In this document: positions 51,355-59,805 of the stretch, piece by piece
How the letters are laid out: each line of letters begins with the position of its first letter
Numbering within the stretch: position 1 is the stretch's first letter
Assembly (NCBI RefSeq): GCF_000241305.1
Contig: NZ_BAEH01000018.1
Location: 62,001 to 126,000, forward strand
Direction of reading: 5' to 3'
DNA: 64,000 nucleotides
Source of the DNA: Gordonia effusa NBRC 100432
Lineage (GTDB): Bacteria; Actinomycetota; Actinomycetes; Mycobacteriales; Mycobacteriaceae
The notes under the pieces: generated by a model
What the model was told of the DNA's origin: nothing
The model's input: only the letters and a program-made list of their open reading frames with translations
Databases searched by the model: none
Position numbers and translations under genes: made by a program

Positions 51355-53040
51355 TCAGCCAATTGTGTATTCGATAGAATTACCTGGAATCGCGTCGATA
51401 AGTTCACGCGTATAGGCGGACTTCGGTTGGTTGTATACCTGGTCCGTCGGGCCGGAGTCGACTACCTTGCCGCGTGACATCACCACGGTCTGGTGCGCGA
51501 TCTGCTTCACCACTGCCAGATCGTGTGTGATGAACAGGTAGGTGAGGCCGAGGTCGCGCTGCAGATTCTCCAGAAGGGTGAGAATTTGAGCCTGCACCAG
51601 TACGTCGAGAGCAGAAACGGCCTCATCGAGAACTACGACTTCGGGGTTGAGTGCCAACGCTCGCGCGATCGCTACGCGCTGCCGTTGGCCGCCGGACAGT
51701 TCGTTGGGGTAGCGGTGCATCGTGTTCGCGGGAAGCGCAACCATCTCTAGCAGCTCGCGCACCCGTGCGACGCGCTGGCCTTTGTCTCCGACGCTGTGTA
51801 CCGCAAGAGGTTCGGATACCGCTCGGTAGACCGAGTACATCGGATCCAGTGAGCCGTAAGGGTTTTGGAATACCGGTTGTACGCGGCGTCGGAACTGTTT
51901 CGCGTCGGCGCCCCTTAATGTGGAAACGTCGACACCGTCGAATTCGACTGTGCCACTGGTAGGTTCGAGCAGTCCGAGGACCATCTGCGCCACAGTGGAT
52001 TTACCGGAACCTGATTCGCCGACCACGGCCGTCGTGGTTCCGCGCAACATGGTGAAGCTGACGTCGTCGACGGCGCGAAAGTCGCTGCTCTGAAAGGGTA
52101 TTGAGCCGCGGATGGGGAAGTCTTTGACAAGGTGCGATGCTACGACAACCTGTGCGGGCGAGTCAGTCGCTGCTGCGTCGTCCGGCAGCGGTTCGGTCAC
52201 CTTGGTGAGGTTTGGTGCGTCGGTGTGCCGAACCGCGAGAGACGGCGCCGCGTTCACTAGTCGTTTGGTGTAGGCATGCCGTGGATCACGCATAATCTCA
52301 AGTGCCGGACCGGATTCAACGACACGACCCTTGTACATCACCACCAGGTGGCTCGCGCGTTCGGCCGCCAGCCCCAGATCGTGAGTGATGAGCAGGACGG
52401 CAGTGCCCAGCTCAGCGGTCAGCGAGTCGAGGTGATCGAGGATCTGCCGCTGCACGGTGACATCCAACGCCGACGTCGGCTCGTCGGCGATCAACAGCTT
52501 TGGCCGGCAGGCTAGGCCAATGGCGATTAAGGCGCGTTGCTTCATTCCGCCGGAGAACTCGTGCGGGTACTGGTTGACCCGCTTATCCGGGTCGCGCATG
52601 CCTGCTTCGGCCAACAGCTCGACCGCTCTCTTGCGCGCGTCGCCCTTCTCGGCACCGTTTGCTTTCAGCGTCTCGCGAACCTGAAAACCTACCCGCCACA
52701 ATGGGTTCAGGTTGGTATTGGGGTCCTGTGGCACCAGGCCGATGCCGTCGCCGCGGATCTTTCGAAACTCCTTTTCGGTGGCTTTCGACAGGTCCTGGCC
52801 GTCGAACAGAATCTGTCCGCCAGCGACCTTTCCGGTGCCTTGCAACAGGCCCATCACCGCCGCAGCGGTAGTGGACTTGCCTGATCCCGACTCGCCGACG
52901 ATGGCTACCGTCTGGCCGGGATAGACGGTGAGATTCGCACCCCGCACCGCGGGTACCGCCTTGCCCTGGACAGTGAATTCGACTAGCAGATCCCGGATTT
53001 CAAGTAGAGGCGCTACGTCCTCCGTACGCTTGTCGGACAT
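51355..53040 (-). CDS. Double-domain ABC ATPase, DppD type (operon 2)
   Basis: 561 residues from ATG 53040 (MSDKRTEDVAPLLEIRDLLVEFTVQGKAVPAVRG). First domain: [38 protein letters not shown]. Second: [37 protein letters not shown]; note Ala-Val where Glu-Pro-Thr/Leu is usual. The start overlaps the permease stop (TGATG). The middle linker lacks the clustered cysteines found in the operon-1 ATPase. The reading frame is open well upstream, but that is antisense-free sequence of the permease gene in another frame. Length is that of M. tuberculosis DppD. Confidence 0.92.
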   Translation of the reverse strand: MSDKRTEDVAPLLEIRDLLVEFTVQGKAVPAVRGANLTVYPGQTVAIVGESGSGKSTTAAAVMGLLQGTGKVAGGQILFDGQDLSKATEKEFRKIRGDGIGLVPQDPNTNLNPLWRVGFQVRETLKANGAEKGDARKRAVELLAEAGMRDPDKRVNQYPHEFSGGMKQRALIAIGLACRPKLLIADEPTSALDVTVQRQILDHLDSLTAELGTAVLLITHDLGLAAERASHLVVMYKGRVVESGPALEIMRDPRHAYTKRLVNAAPSLAVRHTDAPNLTKVTEPLPDDAAATDSPAQVVVASHLVKDFPIRGSIPFQSSDFRAVDDVSFTMLRGTTTAVVGESGSGKSTVAQMVLGLLEPTSGTVEFDGVDVSTLRGADAKQFRRRVQPVFQNPYGSLDPMYSVYRAVSEPLAVHSVGDKGQRVARVRELLEMVALPANTMHRYPNELSGGQRQRVAIARALALNPEVVVLDEAVSALDVLVQAQILTLLENLQRDLGLTYLFITHDLAVVKQIAHQTVVMSRGKVVDSGPTDQVYNQPKSAYTRELIDAIPGNSIEYTIG

Positions 53041-53990
53041 CAGCGGGTCCTCGCCTTCGGGTCGAGCGCATCGCTTAGGACGTCGCCGAGCATCATGAAT
53101 GTGAGCACAGTGATCGCTAGTGCGGTCGCGGGAAAGAACAGGATCGGGGTGCCCTCGCGCAGGAGCTGTTGTCCGTCGGCGATGTCCATACCCCACGAGA
53201 CTTCGCTCGCGGGTAAGCCGATCCCGAGGTAGGACAGAGTGGCCTCGGTGACGATGTAAATGCCAAGGCCCACGGTCGCGACGACGATGACTGGCCCGAG
53301 ACAGTTCGGTATCACATGGGTGAAGAGTGTTCGAAACTTGGAGGCGCCCAACGACTTCGACGCCGTGATGTATTCCTCGTTGCGGACTGAGATCGCGGCC
53401 GAACGCGCGATGCGAGCGAGTTGTGGCCAACTGAAGATCGTGAGGACCAGCACCACCGAGTAGACGGTGCGTGAGGTGACCATCTGCATCACCACCACGG
53501 CGGCCAACATGAGCGGAATGCCGAAGAAGATATCCGAGACGCGTGCGATCAGGGAGTCGAGCCGACCACCGTAGTATCCTGCTGCCGCGCCGAGCAGTCC
53601 GCCGATCACCACGACGGCGAGTGTCGTGAGTACGCCGACCAATACTGATGCGCGGGCACCGTAAATGGTGCGGGCGTAGATGTCGTGGCCCTGCAGATCG
53701 GTGCCGAACCAATAGGTGGAACTCGGCGGGAGCAAGGATCGATCGAGGGAGGCGGCGTGCGGGTCCTTGCCGAAGGCGAAGAGGGACGGGAAGAGGACGA
53801 CCAGCACGATGATCGTGAGCATCGCGACGCAGACCCAGAACAACGGTTTCGATCGCAGCTGCAACCATGCCGTCATCCAGAAGCCGGCCGGCTGGACATC
53901 TTGATCGACCGCGTCGATCGCTCCGACTGTCACGTCCTCGGGGTCGGCGACAAATCGTTCCTGACCGGGATAGGTGTGATTCTCAGGCAT
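53040..53990 (-). CDS. Dipeptide ABC permease, DppC type (operon 2)
   Basis: 316 residues from ATG 53990 (MPENHTYPGQERFVADPEDVTVGAIDAVDQDV), then the first helix FWVCVAMLTIIVLVVLFPSLFAF. The usual DppC periplasmic start (PPSSTYWFGTDLQGHDIYARTIYGARASVLVGV) and EAA-like loop ITASKSLGASKFRTLFTHVIPN are present. It overlaps the previous permease by eight bases and the ATPase by one. Partner of the DppB-like protein. Confidence 0.9.
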   Translation of the reverse strand: MPENHTYPGQERFVADPEDVTVGAIDAVDQDVQPAGFWMTAWLQLRSKPLFWVCVAMLTIIVLVVLFPSLFAFGKDPHAASLDRSLLPPSSTYWFGTDLQGHDIYARTIYGARASVLVGVLTTLAVVVIGGLLGAAAGYYGGRLDSLIARVSDIFFGIPLMLAAVVVMQMVTSRTVYSVVLVLTIFSWPQLARIARSAAISVRNEEYITASKSLGASKFRTLFTHVIPNCLGPVIVVATVGLGIYIVTEATLSYLGIGLPASEVSWGMDIADGQQLLREGTPILFFPATALAITVLTFMMLGDVLSDALDPKARTR

Positions 53991-54909
53991 GGCGAATCCT
54001 CGGGTCGAGGGCGGCGTACAACAGGTCGACCACCACATTGCAGAGCAGGTAGATCAGAATCAGGACGGTGACGAAGGAGACGACCGTGGTCGCCTCGCCG
54101 CGGATGATCGCCTGGTAGATGGTGCCGCCGACGCCGGGGATGTTGAAGATGCCCTCGGTGACCAGCGCGCCGCCCATGAGCGCGCCGATGTCGGCGCCCA
54201 GGAAGGTCACCACCGGGATCAGTGAGTTCCGCAGTACGTGCACGGTGACTACTCGCGGGCGGGACAAACCTTTCGCCGTCGCGGTGCGCACATAGTCGGC
54301 GGACAGGTTCTGCGACACCTGCGAGCGGGTGAGGCGGACGACGTAGGCGAATGAGACCAGTCCGAGCACGATTCCGGGAAGAATCAGATGGTAGAAATCC
54401 AGATTGCCGCCGACGGTCACCGGGAACCAACCTAACTTGACGCCGAAGACGAATTGGGCGACGAAGCCGAGGACGAAGATCGGGATAGCGATGATTATCA
54501 GGGAGACGAACAGGATCGAGGTATCGAACCACTTTCCCTTGCGCATACCCGCGACTACACCGAATCCGACGCCGAGTATCGCTTCTACCGCTAGCGCGAT
54601 CAGCGCCAGGTTCACTGTTACCGGGAAGGCGCGTTTCATCACATCCCAGACCGGTTGGCCGGAAAAGGAAGTGCCGAAATCTAATGAGAAGACGCCCTTG
54701 ATGTAGTACCAGTACTGGACCAGGAATGGCTGGTCGAGGTGATACTGAGCGCGCAGCCCGTCCACTACTTCCGGTGGCAGGGTGCGGTCGCCGCCCAATG
54801 CGGCGATCGGGTCAGCCGGCACCAGGAATACCAGGGCGTAAATGAGCAGCGTGGCGCCGAAGAACACGATCACCGCCTGCCCGATTCGGCTGAGGATGTA
54901 TCTCACCAT
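53983..54909 (-). CDS. Dipeptide ABC permease, DppB type (operon 2)
   Basis: 308 residues from ATG 54909 (MVRYILSRIGQAVIVFFGATLLIYALVFLVPADPIAALGG), the standard DppB beginning. The EAA-like loop is YVRTATAKGLSRPRVVTVHVLRNSLIPVVTF. It starts four bases after the binding-protein stop and overlaps the next permease. Six membrane helices are predicted from the hydrophobic stretches. Confidence 0.9.
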   Translation of the reverse strand: MVRYILSRIGQAVIVFFGATLLIYALVFLVPADPIAALGGDRTLPPEVVDGLRAQYHLDQPFLVQYWYYIKGVFSLDFGTSFSGQPVWDVMKRAFPVTVNLALIALAVEAILGVGFGVVAGMRKGKWFDTSILFVSLIIIAIPIFVLGFVAQFVFGVKLGWFPVTVGGNLDFYHLILPGIVLGLVSFAYVVRLTRSQVSQNLSADYVRTATAKGLSRPRVVTVHVLRNSLIPVVTFLGADIGALMGGALVTEGIFNIPGVGGTIYQAIIRGEATTVVSFVTVLILIYLLCNVVVDLLYAALDPRIRHA

Positions 54910-54913
54910 CGCG

Positions 54914-56542
54914 CTACTCTTTCGTGAGGTTCGGGAAGTCGAAGAGGCCGTTCCAGCCGAGTGCGCCCTTGATGCCGTCACCCACGCCAGCGGCGCCGAT
55001 GTAGTCCCAGAGTGGAATCCCGGGGAGGTCGCGAAGGAGCAGGGCTTGAGCCTGGTTCACGAGCCGGCTCGATTCAGCGGGGTCAACCGCCTGCTGGGCC
55101 TGGGCCATTTTGGCGTCGAATTCGGGGTTCTTGTAGACACTGTCGTTTGAGCCGCCATCGCTCAGGTATTGCGACTGCAAGAAGTTCATCAGCGAGGGGT
55201 AGTCGCCTTGCCAGCCGTTACGACCCGCTGACTTCAGCGTGTGCTTGGTCATCTCGTCGCGGATCTGTTTGAAGGTGGCGTAGGGCTTACCTTCGGCGTT
55301 GATTTTCAAAGTGTTCTTGATCTGAATCGCAACCGCGTCGACCCATTGTTTGTGGTCGCCGTCGGAGTTGTAGGCGATCCCGAAGGTTCCGCCCCACGGT
55401 CGAATGGCGTTGGCCTGCGCCCATTTCTGACGTGCCATGTCGGGGTTGTACTTCACGTTTTCGTTGCCTGGGATGTTCCCGTCCCAGCCGGGAACCGATC
55501 GCGCGGTGAAGTCGAGCGATGGATTGCGGAGTCCGCGGAACACGACGTCGATGATCTGCTGCCGGTTGATCGACATCGAAATCGCTTGTCGCCGTAGACG
55601 TCCCTCGTCGTCATCCTGGAAATGATCGAGATACTCCGGAACCGCGAGCGCCAGCATTTGAGCCGTGGTCTGTGTGATTGCCTTGTCGCCGAGCGTCTTT
55701 CGGAACGAGCGCAAGGCGCTGTTCGGGATGGTGTCCAGCGCGTCGAGGTTGTTGGACAACAGGTCCGTGTAGGCCGAGTCGTAGGACTCGTACATGATGA
55801 ACGCGATGCCGCCATTCTTCGGCTTGGCGCCTTTGTAATCGTCGTTGCGCACGACGTCGAGTTGTACGTTGTGCCGCCACTGTTTGAACTTGTATGGCCC
55901 GTTGCCCACTGGGTTCTGCCCGAACTTGTCTTTGCCTTCGACGAAGAAGATGTCGGGTAATGGTTTGAACGGGGTGAAGCCGAGGGACAGCTTGAAGTCG
56001 ATATTGGGCGAGGTGAGATCGACGGTGAAGGTGTAGTCGTCGACCACCTTCAGTCCGCGCATCTGATTTGTGGTCGCGCCCTTCTCGGCCACGTCGTCGT
56101 AGCCGGCGATCGCGGAGAACAAGATCTGCTGTTTCTGTAGATTCTCGATCGAAGCGCCGAAGTTCCACGCCCGCACGTAGTTTGACGCTTTCACGGGGGT
56201 GCCGTCGGTGAATGTCCAATCGCGCTTGAGCTTGACGACGAAGTGCTGATTGTCGGTGGTCTCAACGGATTCGGCGTTCGCGAGTTCGGGCGTACCGTCG
56301 GCGCGATAGATGTAGAGCCCGGTGAACAGGGAGTCGACAACGCGTCCGCCCATATTCTCGTTGGTATCCGTCGGCAACAGCCCGCTTTGGGGTTCGCCGG
56401 CGTTTACGCGAATTATCGCGTTGGGGCCGCTGCCATAGACGCCTTTGGCGCCCTCCATGCTGCAGCCCGCTAGTACCAGGCTCGACGTTGCCGCGATTGC
56501 GAGGATCGCTCGCGCTGCGGTCAGACGACTTCGTCTTCTCAC
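54914..56542 (-). CDS. Dipeptide-binding lipoprotein, family 5 (operon 2)
   Basis: 542 residues. GTG 56542 has GGAGG five bases upstream and gives a basic N-terminus (VRRRSRLTAARAILAIAATSSLVLAGC) with lipobox VLAGC. Family 5 traits follow: LKRDWTFTDGTPVKASNYVRAWNFG, NPVGNGPYKFKQW and the end region ARSVPGWDG...LPGIPLWDYIGAAGVGD. First gene of the operon, order as in the M. tuberculosis dppABCD operon (binding protein, permeases, ATPase). The ligand is a peptide by family. The C-terminal third is lysine- and glutamine-rich. Confidence 0.9.
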   Translation of the reverse strand: MRRRSRLTAARAILAIAATSSLVLAGCSMEGAKGVYGSGPNAIIRVNAGEPQSGLLPTDTNENMGGRVVDSLFTGLYIYRADGTPELANAESVETTDNQHFVVKLKRDWTFTDGTPVKASNYVRAWNFGASIENLQKQQILFSAIAGYDDVAEKGATTNQMRGLKVVDDYTFTVDLTSPNIDFKLSLGFTPFKPLPDIFFVEGKDKFGQNPVGNGPYKFKQWRHNVQLDVVRNDDYKGAKPKNGGIAFIMYESYDSAYTDLLSNNLDALDTIPNSALRSFRKTLGDKAITQTTAQMLALAVPEYLDHFQDDDEGRLRRQAISMSINRQQIIDVVFRGLRNPSLDFTARSVPGWDGNIPGNENVKYNPDMARQKWAQANAIRPWGGTFGIAYNSDGDHKQWVDAVAIQIKNTLKINAEGKPYATFKQIRDEMTKHTLKSAGRNGWQGDYPSLMNFLQSQYLSDGGSNDSVYKNPEFDAKMAQAQQAVDPAESSRLVNQAQALLLRDLPGIPLWDYIGAAGVGDGIKGALGWNGLFDFPNLTKE

Positions 56543-56765
56543 CACTACCTCCGTGTGAGTCGGCCGTTCGGCCGGCTTCAGTGGACTAGGCACAGCGGTT
56601 TTGCCGTCGTGTCCTACTCACCTCTTGTGTTCCCCCAGCCCCGATAAGTTCGCCATCATGGTCAGGCGATGTCGAATCGTGGCTCAAGTGCCCTACTTTC
56701 TCACACTCTTTAGCCATGCGTGCGACAAGACGCATGAATGCCCAGTTTGTGGTGTTTGCGTGGCG

Positions 56766-57107
56766 TTAGCTTTGATTCAACGCGACGGCCGCTTTGACCA
56801 GGGCGGCGAAGGCGTCGGCGTCGAGGGTGTCGCCCTCTTTGATGTCGACCGCGCGCCGCGTGCCCGCGGTGAGGCTGGCGTTGAAGACCTTGGCGGGGTC
56901 GGGGAGCGATGCGCCCTGCGCGAAGGTGACTTTAATCTTGTCTTTATAGGTTTCCAGCGTGCAGACGAGACCGTCGAGCGAGAAGGTCGGCACGCCGTCG
57001 GGGTTAGAAGGCTTGCGCCACTTGACTTCTTCGCTGATGTCGGGCTCTGCCTGATTGATCAGTTCGCGGATCTCGGAGACGAGGGTTTCGCGCCAGTCGG
57101 TGCTCAT
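56766..57107 (-). CDS. DUF1801 protein
   Basis: 113 residues, ATG 57107 (MSTDWRETLVSEIRELINQAEPDISEEVKWRKPSNPDGVPTFSLDGLVCTLETYKDKIKVTFAQGASLPDPAKVFNAS...). The EVKWRKPS and VCTLETYKDKIKVTFAQGA segments are the DUF1801 pattern seen in YdhG-like proteins. Function unknown. A single gene. The 170 bp downstream to the transporter gene hold no feature I can name. Confidence 0.85.
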   Translation of the reverse strand: MSTDWRETLVSEIRELINQAEPDISEEVKWRKPSNPDGVPTFSLDGLVCTLETYKDKIKVTFAQGASLPDPAKVFNASLTAGTRRAVDIKEGDTLDADAFAALVKAAVALNQS

Positions 57108-57145
57108 GGGGTTACGGTACCCGGGGCGTGAGGAGGGCCTGCCGC

Positions 57146-57215
57146 GAATCCACCTCGTTTCTTCGGATTCACCTCGCCTGTTGCGTGAGGTGAATCCGGG
57201 CAGATGAGGTGGATC
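57146..57215. repeat. Nested inverted repeat with CACCTC/GAGGTG arms
   Basis: Inner arms GGATTCACCTC (57165-57175) and GAGGTGAATCC (57187-57197) are perfect. Outer arms GAATCCACCTC (57146-57156) and GAGGTGGATC (57206-57215) pair with each other apart from the first bases. All four arms are variants of one motif. It lies between the DUF1801 start and the antitoxin stop. Confidence 0.8.
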
Positions 57216-57230
57216 TTCTGCGGGCGGGCG

Positions 57231-57521
57231 TTAGGCGCCGTGTCGGTCGAGATATTCGACGACGGCTTTGCGAATCAGTTCGCCAGATCTGATCGACTCT
57301 CGCCCGGCCTGCCGGTCAAGTCGACTGCGGATCGACGCGGGCAACCGCACTGACGTGGTTGGGGTGTTGCCGCCGGGAGTCTTGCGGCCAACCTGGCGGC
57401 CGTCGCGCAGCCGAATACCGGCGCCCGCGCCCACCTCTGGTGCGCCAACAGGAGTGATTGACTCGTGCTCGAATTCGTCGGCCATCGCCGCATAGTCTTC
57501 GGTTGAACGTCGCGTCGTCAT
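57231..57521 (-). CDS. Putative antitoxin with ribbon-helix-helix C-terminus
   Basis: 96 residues. The C-terminal part TTSVRLPASIRSRLDRQAGRESIRSGELIRKAVVEYLDRH is a ribbon-helix-helix DNA-binding domain (strand then two helices). The N-terminal half (EHESITPVGAPEVGAGAGIRLRDGRQVGRKTPGG) is probably flexible and would bind the toxin. It starts eight bases after the stop of the gene upstream, whose product looks like a small toxin. Toxin first and RHH antitoxin second is the BrnTA order. Confidence 0.72.
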   Translation of the reverse strand: MTTRRSTEDYAAMADEFEHESITPVGAPEVGAGAGIRLRDGRQVGRKTPGGNTPTTSVRLPASIRSRLDRQAGRESIRSGELIRKAVVEYLDRHGA

Positions 57522-57529
57522 GACTTCCC

Positions 57530-57862
57530 CTATCGGCGTTGCTTCGGGGCGATATTCGCTAGGTCGATTAAGGCCGTGATACCCGCGTCGCGAACCGTGC
57601 TCATGCGAAGCAACATCGCGTGAAACACGAGAACGGCTGTGCCGGCGATGGTTTCGGCGATCACGTCGACTAGCGGCGCGTCTTCGGAAAGCTGGCCGAT
57701 GTACAACGTCGGCGTCGCATCGGTGAAGCGCCGAGAGGCTATCGGTACGCGTGGGTATGAAATCACGCTGCGGATCTCGTCGTCGCTAACGCGGTGTTTT
57801 CGAGCGTTTGCGATGAACTCGATCAGCGTGGCTAAGTGTACTGCACTTAGCGGGAACTGCAA
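57530..57862 (-). CDS. Putative BrnT-like toxin
   Basis: About 110 residues. The core reads IEFIANARKHRVSDDEIRSVISYPRVPI..., then TPTLYIGQLSEDAPLVDVIAETIAGTAVLVFHAMLLRMS: the KHxVSxxEI helix and the late FHAMLLR strand recall BrnT-type ribonuclease toxins. The start is uncertain. TTG 57862 is one option; the frame is open to 57949, but the DNA from 57832 to 57869 is two palindromes, which suggests that translation begins within or after them. No good ribosome site is visible. It is followed after eight bases by the RHH antitoxin. Assignment rests on pattern and partner only. Confidence 0.55.
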   Translation of the reverse strand: MQFPLSAVHLATLIEFIANARKHRVSDDEIRSVISYPRVPIASRRFTDATPTLYIGQLSEDAPLVDVIAETIAGTAVLVFHAMLLRMSTVRDAGITALIDLANIAPKQRR

Positions 57863-57869
57863 TGCAGTT
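57832..57869. promoter_or_regulatory. Two palindromes at the toxin start
   Basis: CTAAGTG (57832-57838) and CACTTAG (57844-57850) around TACTG; AACTGCA and TGCAGTT (57855-57869) around A. Both are perfect and adjacent, placed at the start of the toxin-antitoxin genes, so they are likely operators for the RHH antitoxin. Confidence 0.65.
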
Positions 57870-58096
57870 AGAGGGTTTGGAATCGGCGAACCAGTCTGGG
57901 GCTGACCCTCCGAATGGAGTTGATGTCGGAATCGAAGGCGTGCAATCAATCTTCACGCATAGTGAAAGCCGTCTGGACGAAGCCGAAGCGCGGGTGGAAC
58001 AGGGCTGGACTACCCCGAGCGACGGGGCGGGGGTAGTACGCGCCCAATGCGGCGAGGTTTGGGAGCTGCGTAAAACCGCTCTAGCTGCGGCGATAC

Positions 58097-58170
58097 TGGA
58101 GCCGATGACGGGAATCGAACCCGCGTATTCAGCTTGGGAAGCTGATGTTCTGCCATTGAACTACATCGGC
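58097..58170 (-). tRNA. tRNA-Gly (anticodon CCC)
   Basis: The cloverleaf is complete on the minus strand: acceptor GCCGATG pairs with CATCGGC, the D arm is GTTCAATGGCAGAAC, the anticodon loop TTCCCAA lies between TCAGC and GCTGA, the T arm is CGGGTTCGATTCCCG, and CCA is encoded at 58097-58099. The loop gives anticodon CCC (reads GGG glycine codons). The discriminator base is T, as expected for bacterial tRNA-Gly. Nothing else of the tRNA kind is near. A 23-bp inverted repeat follows 67 bp upstream of its 5' end. Confidence 0.93.
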
Positions 58171-58236
58171 GTGCGAGCTAACTCGCCAGCAAAGCCTAGC
58201 AAACGCTCGTGCGACGACTGTTCCGACGTCGGGCAG

Positions 58237-58298
58237 AATCCCCTCAAACTTGGAGAAGCCACTCTCGCGACGGTAGCTTCTCCAAGTTTGAGGGGATT
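58237..58298. repeat. 23-bp perfect inverted repeat beside tRNA-Gly
   Basis: Arms 58237-58259 (starting AATCCCCTCAAACTTGGAG) and 58276-58298 (ending CCAAGTTTGAGGGGATT) are perfectly complementary, with a 16-base loop. It lies between the tRNA gene and the end of the decarboxylase gene at 58327, both on the minus strand. It could end the decarboxylase transcript; there is no T run on that side. Confidence 0.9.
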
Positions 58299-58326
58299 GA
58301 GGGGCCAGCGCTACAACTACGCCCCC

Positions 58327-59805
58327 TCACGCCGGGTTGGTGAACGACGCCAGGAATTCGGCCAGCATCTTCGCGGTCACCGACCGTGGAAGTGCTTGCA
58401 CCGCAGCCACAATGGCCGGCATATCGAGTTCGCTGCTGCCCGCTCCGTGCGGGTCGACGCCCGCAGCCACCAGCGCTGCTGCGGTCGCCTCGCTCGGCAG
58501 CCCAAGTACGGCATCCACATCGAGCGAACCATTGGCCAACAGCTCGGCTAGATCTGCCAGCGCTTGCGGCGGGCTCTGTGGGGGTAAACCACGAACCTCG
58601 TCGGCAGCCTCGACAAAGACATCGACAAGCTCGTCGACGATTCGCTCGGTGACCGGAGTGATGGTCAAGTGGGTCGTCGGCGGCAGCACCGTGCCATCAG
58701 CCTGCGGGTACCGGGGCTGTACCTGCAGCGCGAATCCCCGCCGAGTCACGGCCTGCGACCATCGGTGCGTATCGACTACAGTCCCCGACGTCGGGTCACT
58801 AGCAACCGCAAACACCGGGCCAACCGGCTCCCCGACAACGCGCAGTCCGTCAATGCTCTCAACCGCCGAAATCAGCTGACGCGACGAATCAGCAACGCGC
58901 GCAACCAGATCACCGAACCCGTCTTCGCCCAGATACTCGATGATCGCCCACGACGCCGCCAGCCCTGCGACCGACCGCGACCCTAACAACGTCGGGTTGA
59001 CCACCGGATAGCCCGGCCAGTCGGTCGTGGCGAAATACTGAGCACGATGCCGGTCCCGATCTGCGTGCAGCAGCAGCGATGCCCCCTTCGGCGTATAGCC
59101 GTACTTGTGTAGGTCCGCCGAAAGACTGCTCACCCCAGGCACGCGAAAGTCCCACGGTGCCAACGATTCATCCGGCCACCATGCGAGGGCGAAGCCGCCC
59201 AGACACGCATCGACATGCAGCGGCAGCTCCCGTTCCACCGCGAGCTGTCCCAACTCGACGATGGGATCCGCGGTGCCGGTCGGGTAATTCGGCGCCGACG
59301 CGACGATCAAGAACGTGTCGTCGCGCAAGGCTGAGGCAACGGCGTCGACCGTGACCGCGGTCGTCACCACATCCACCGGCACCCGAATGATCTGCACACC
59401 AAGCAGTTTCGCCGCCTTATCGAAGGCGGCATGCGCCGTTGACGGCACCACGATCGCCCCGGAACCAGCCACGACACCAGCATGATCACGAGCCGCCTTG
59501 ACGGCGAGTACGCAACTTTCCGTCCCGCCCGACGTCACCGTACCGACGGTCTGATCGCCATGAAAGATTGTGCGGCCAAAGGCGATAACCTCACGTTCCA
59601 TCGCGGCTACCGAGGTGAATACCGTGGGATCCAGGCCATTGACCGGCTGAACCAGCCGGGTAACCGCCGCGGCAAGGTCGTCGAGTTCGGTGAGCCCGGA
59701 GTCATACACATACGACAGCACCCGACCGCCGTGTGTCGGAGCATCGGCCTCTCGTAGCGCTTCGAGCCGTCCCAGGATGCGCGTAGCGCGCGAATCATCT
59801 GTCAT
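58327..59805 (-). CDS. PLP-dependent decarboxylase-like protein (group II/S1P-lyase-like)
   Basis: 492 residues from ATG 59805 (MTDDSRATRILGRLEALREADAPTHGGRVLSYVYDSG). The PLP site is clear: TSGGTESCVLAVKAAR (phosphate loop), HVDACLGGFAL (Asp to pyridine N) and SLSADLHKYGYTPKGAS (Schiff-base lysine). Overall pattern fits sphingosine-1-phosphate lyase-like and glutamate-decarboxylase-like proteins of Mycobacteriales. The last 85 residues after the fold are an extra helical part (ALADLAELLANGSLDVDAVLG...). Overlaps the transporter stop by four bases (ATGA). The substrate is unknown; the coupled transporter may carry it or its product. Confidence 0.85.
   Translation of the reverse strand: MTDDSRATRILGRLEALREADAPTHGGRVLSYVYDSGLTELDDLAAAVTRLVQPVNGLDPTVFTSVAAMEREVIAFGRTIFHGDQTVGTVTSGGTESCVLAVKAARDHAGVVAGSGAIVVPSTAHAAFDKAAKLLGVQIIRVPVDVVTTAVTVDAVASALRDDTFLIVASAPNYPTGTADPIVELGQLAVERELPLHVDACLGGFALAWWPDESLAPWDFRVPGVSSLSADLHKYGYTPKGASLLLHADRDRHRAQYFATTDWPGYPVVNPTLLGSRSVAGLAASWAIIEYLGEDGFGDLVARVADSSRQLISAVESIDGLRVVGEPVGPVFAVASDPTSGTVVDTHRWSQAVTRRGFALQVQPRYPQADGTVLPPTTHLTITPVTERIVDELVDVFVEAADEVRGLPPQSPPQALADLAELLANGSLDVDAVLGLPSEATAAALVAAGVDPHGAGSSELDMPAIVAAVQALPRSVTAKMLAEFLASFTNPA

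Noticed and set aside
53041-53868. N-terminal extension of the operon-2 ATPase frame
   Set aside because: It is an out-of-frame reading of the DppC-type permease gene, and the ATPase family start fits ATG 53040 exactly.
58097-58298. tRNA-Gly as prophage or island attachment site
   Set aside because: No integrase, no second copy of the tRNA 3' end and no phage genes were found in the flanks available.
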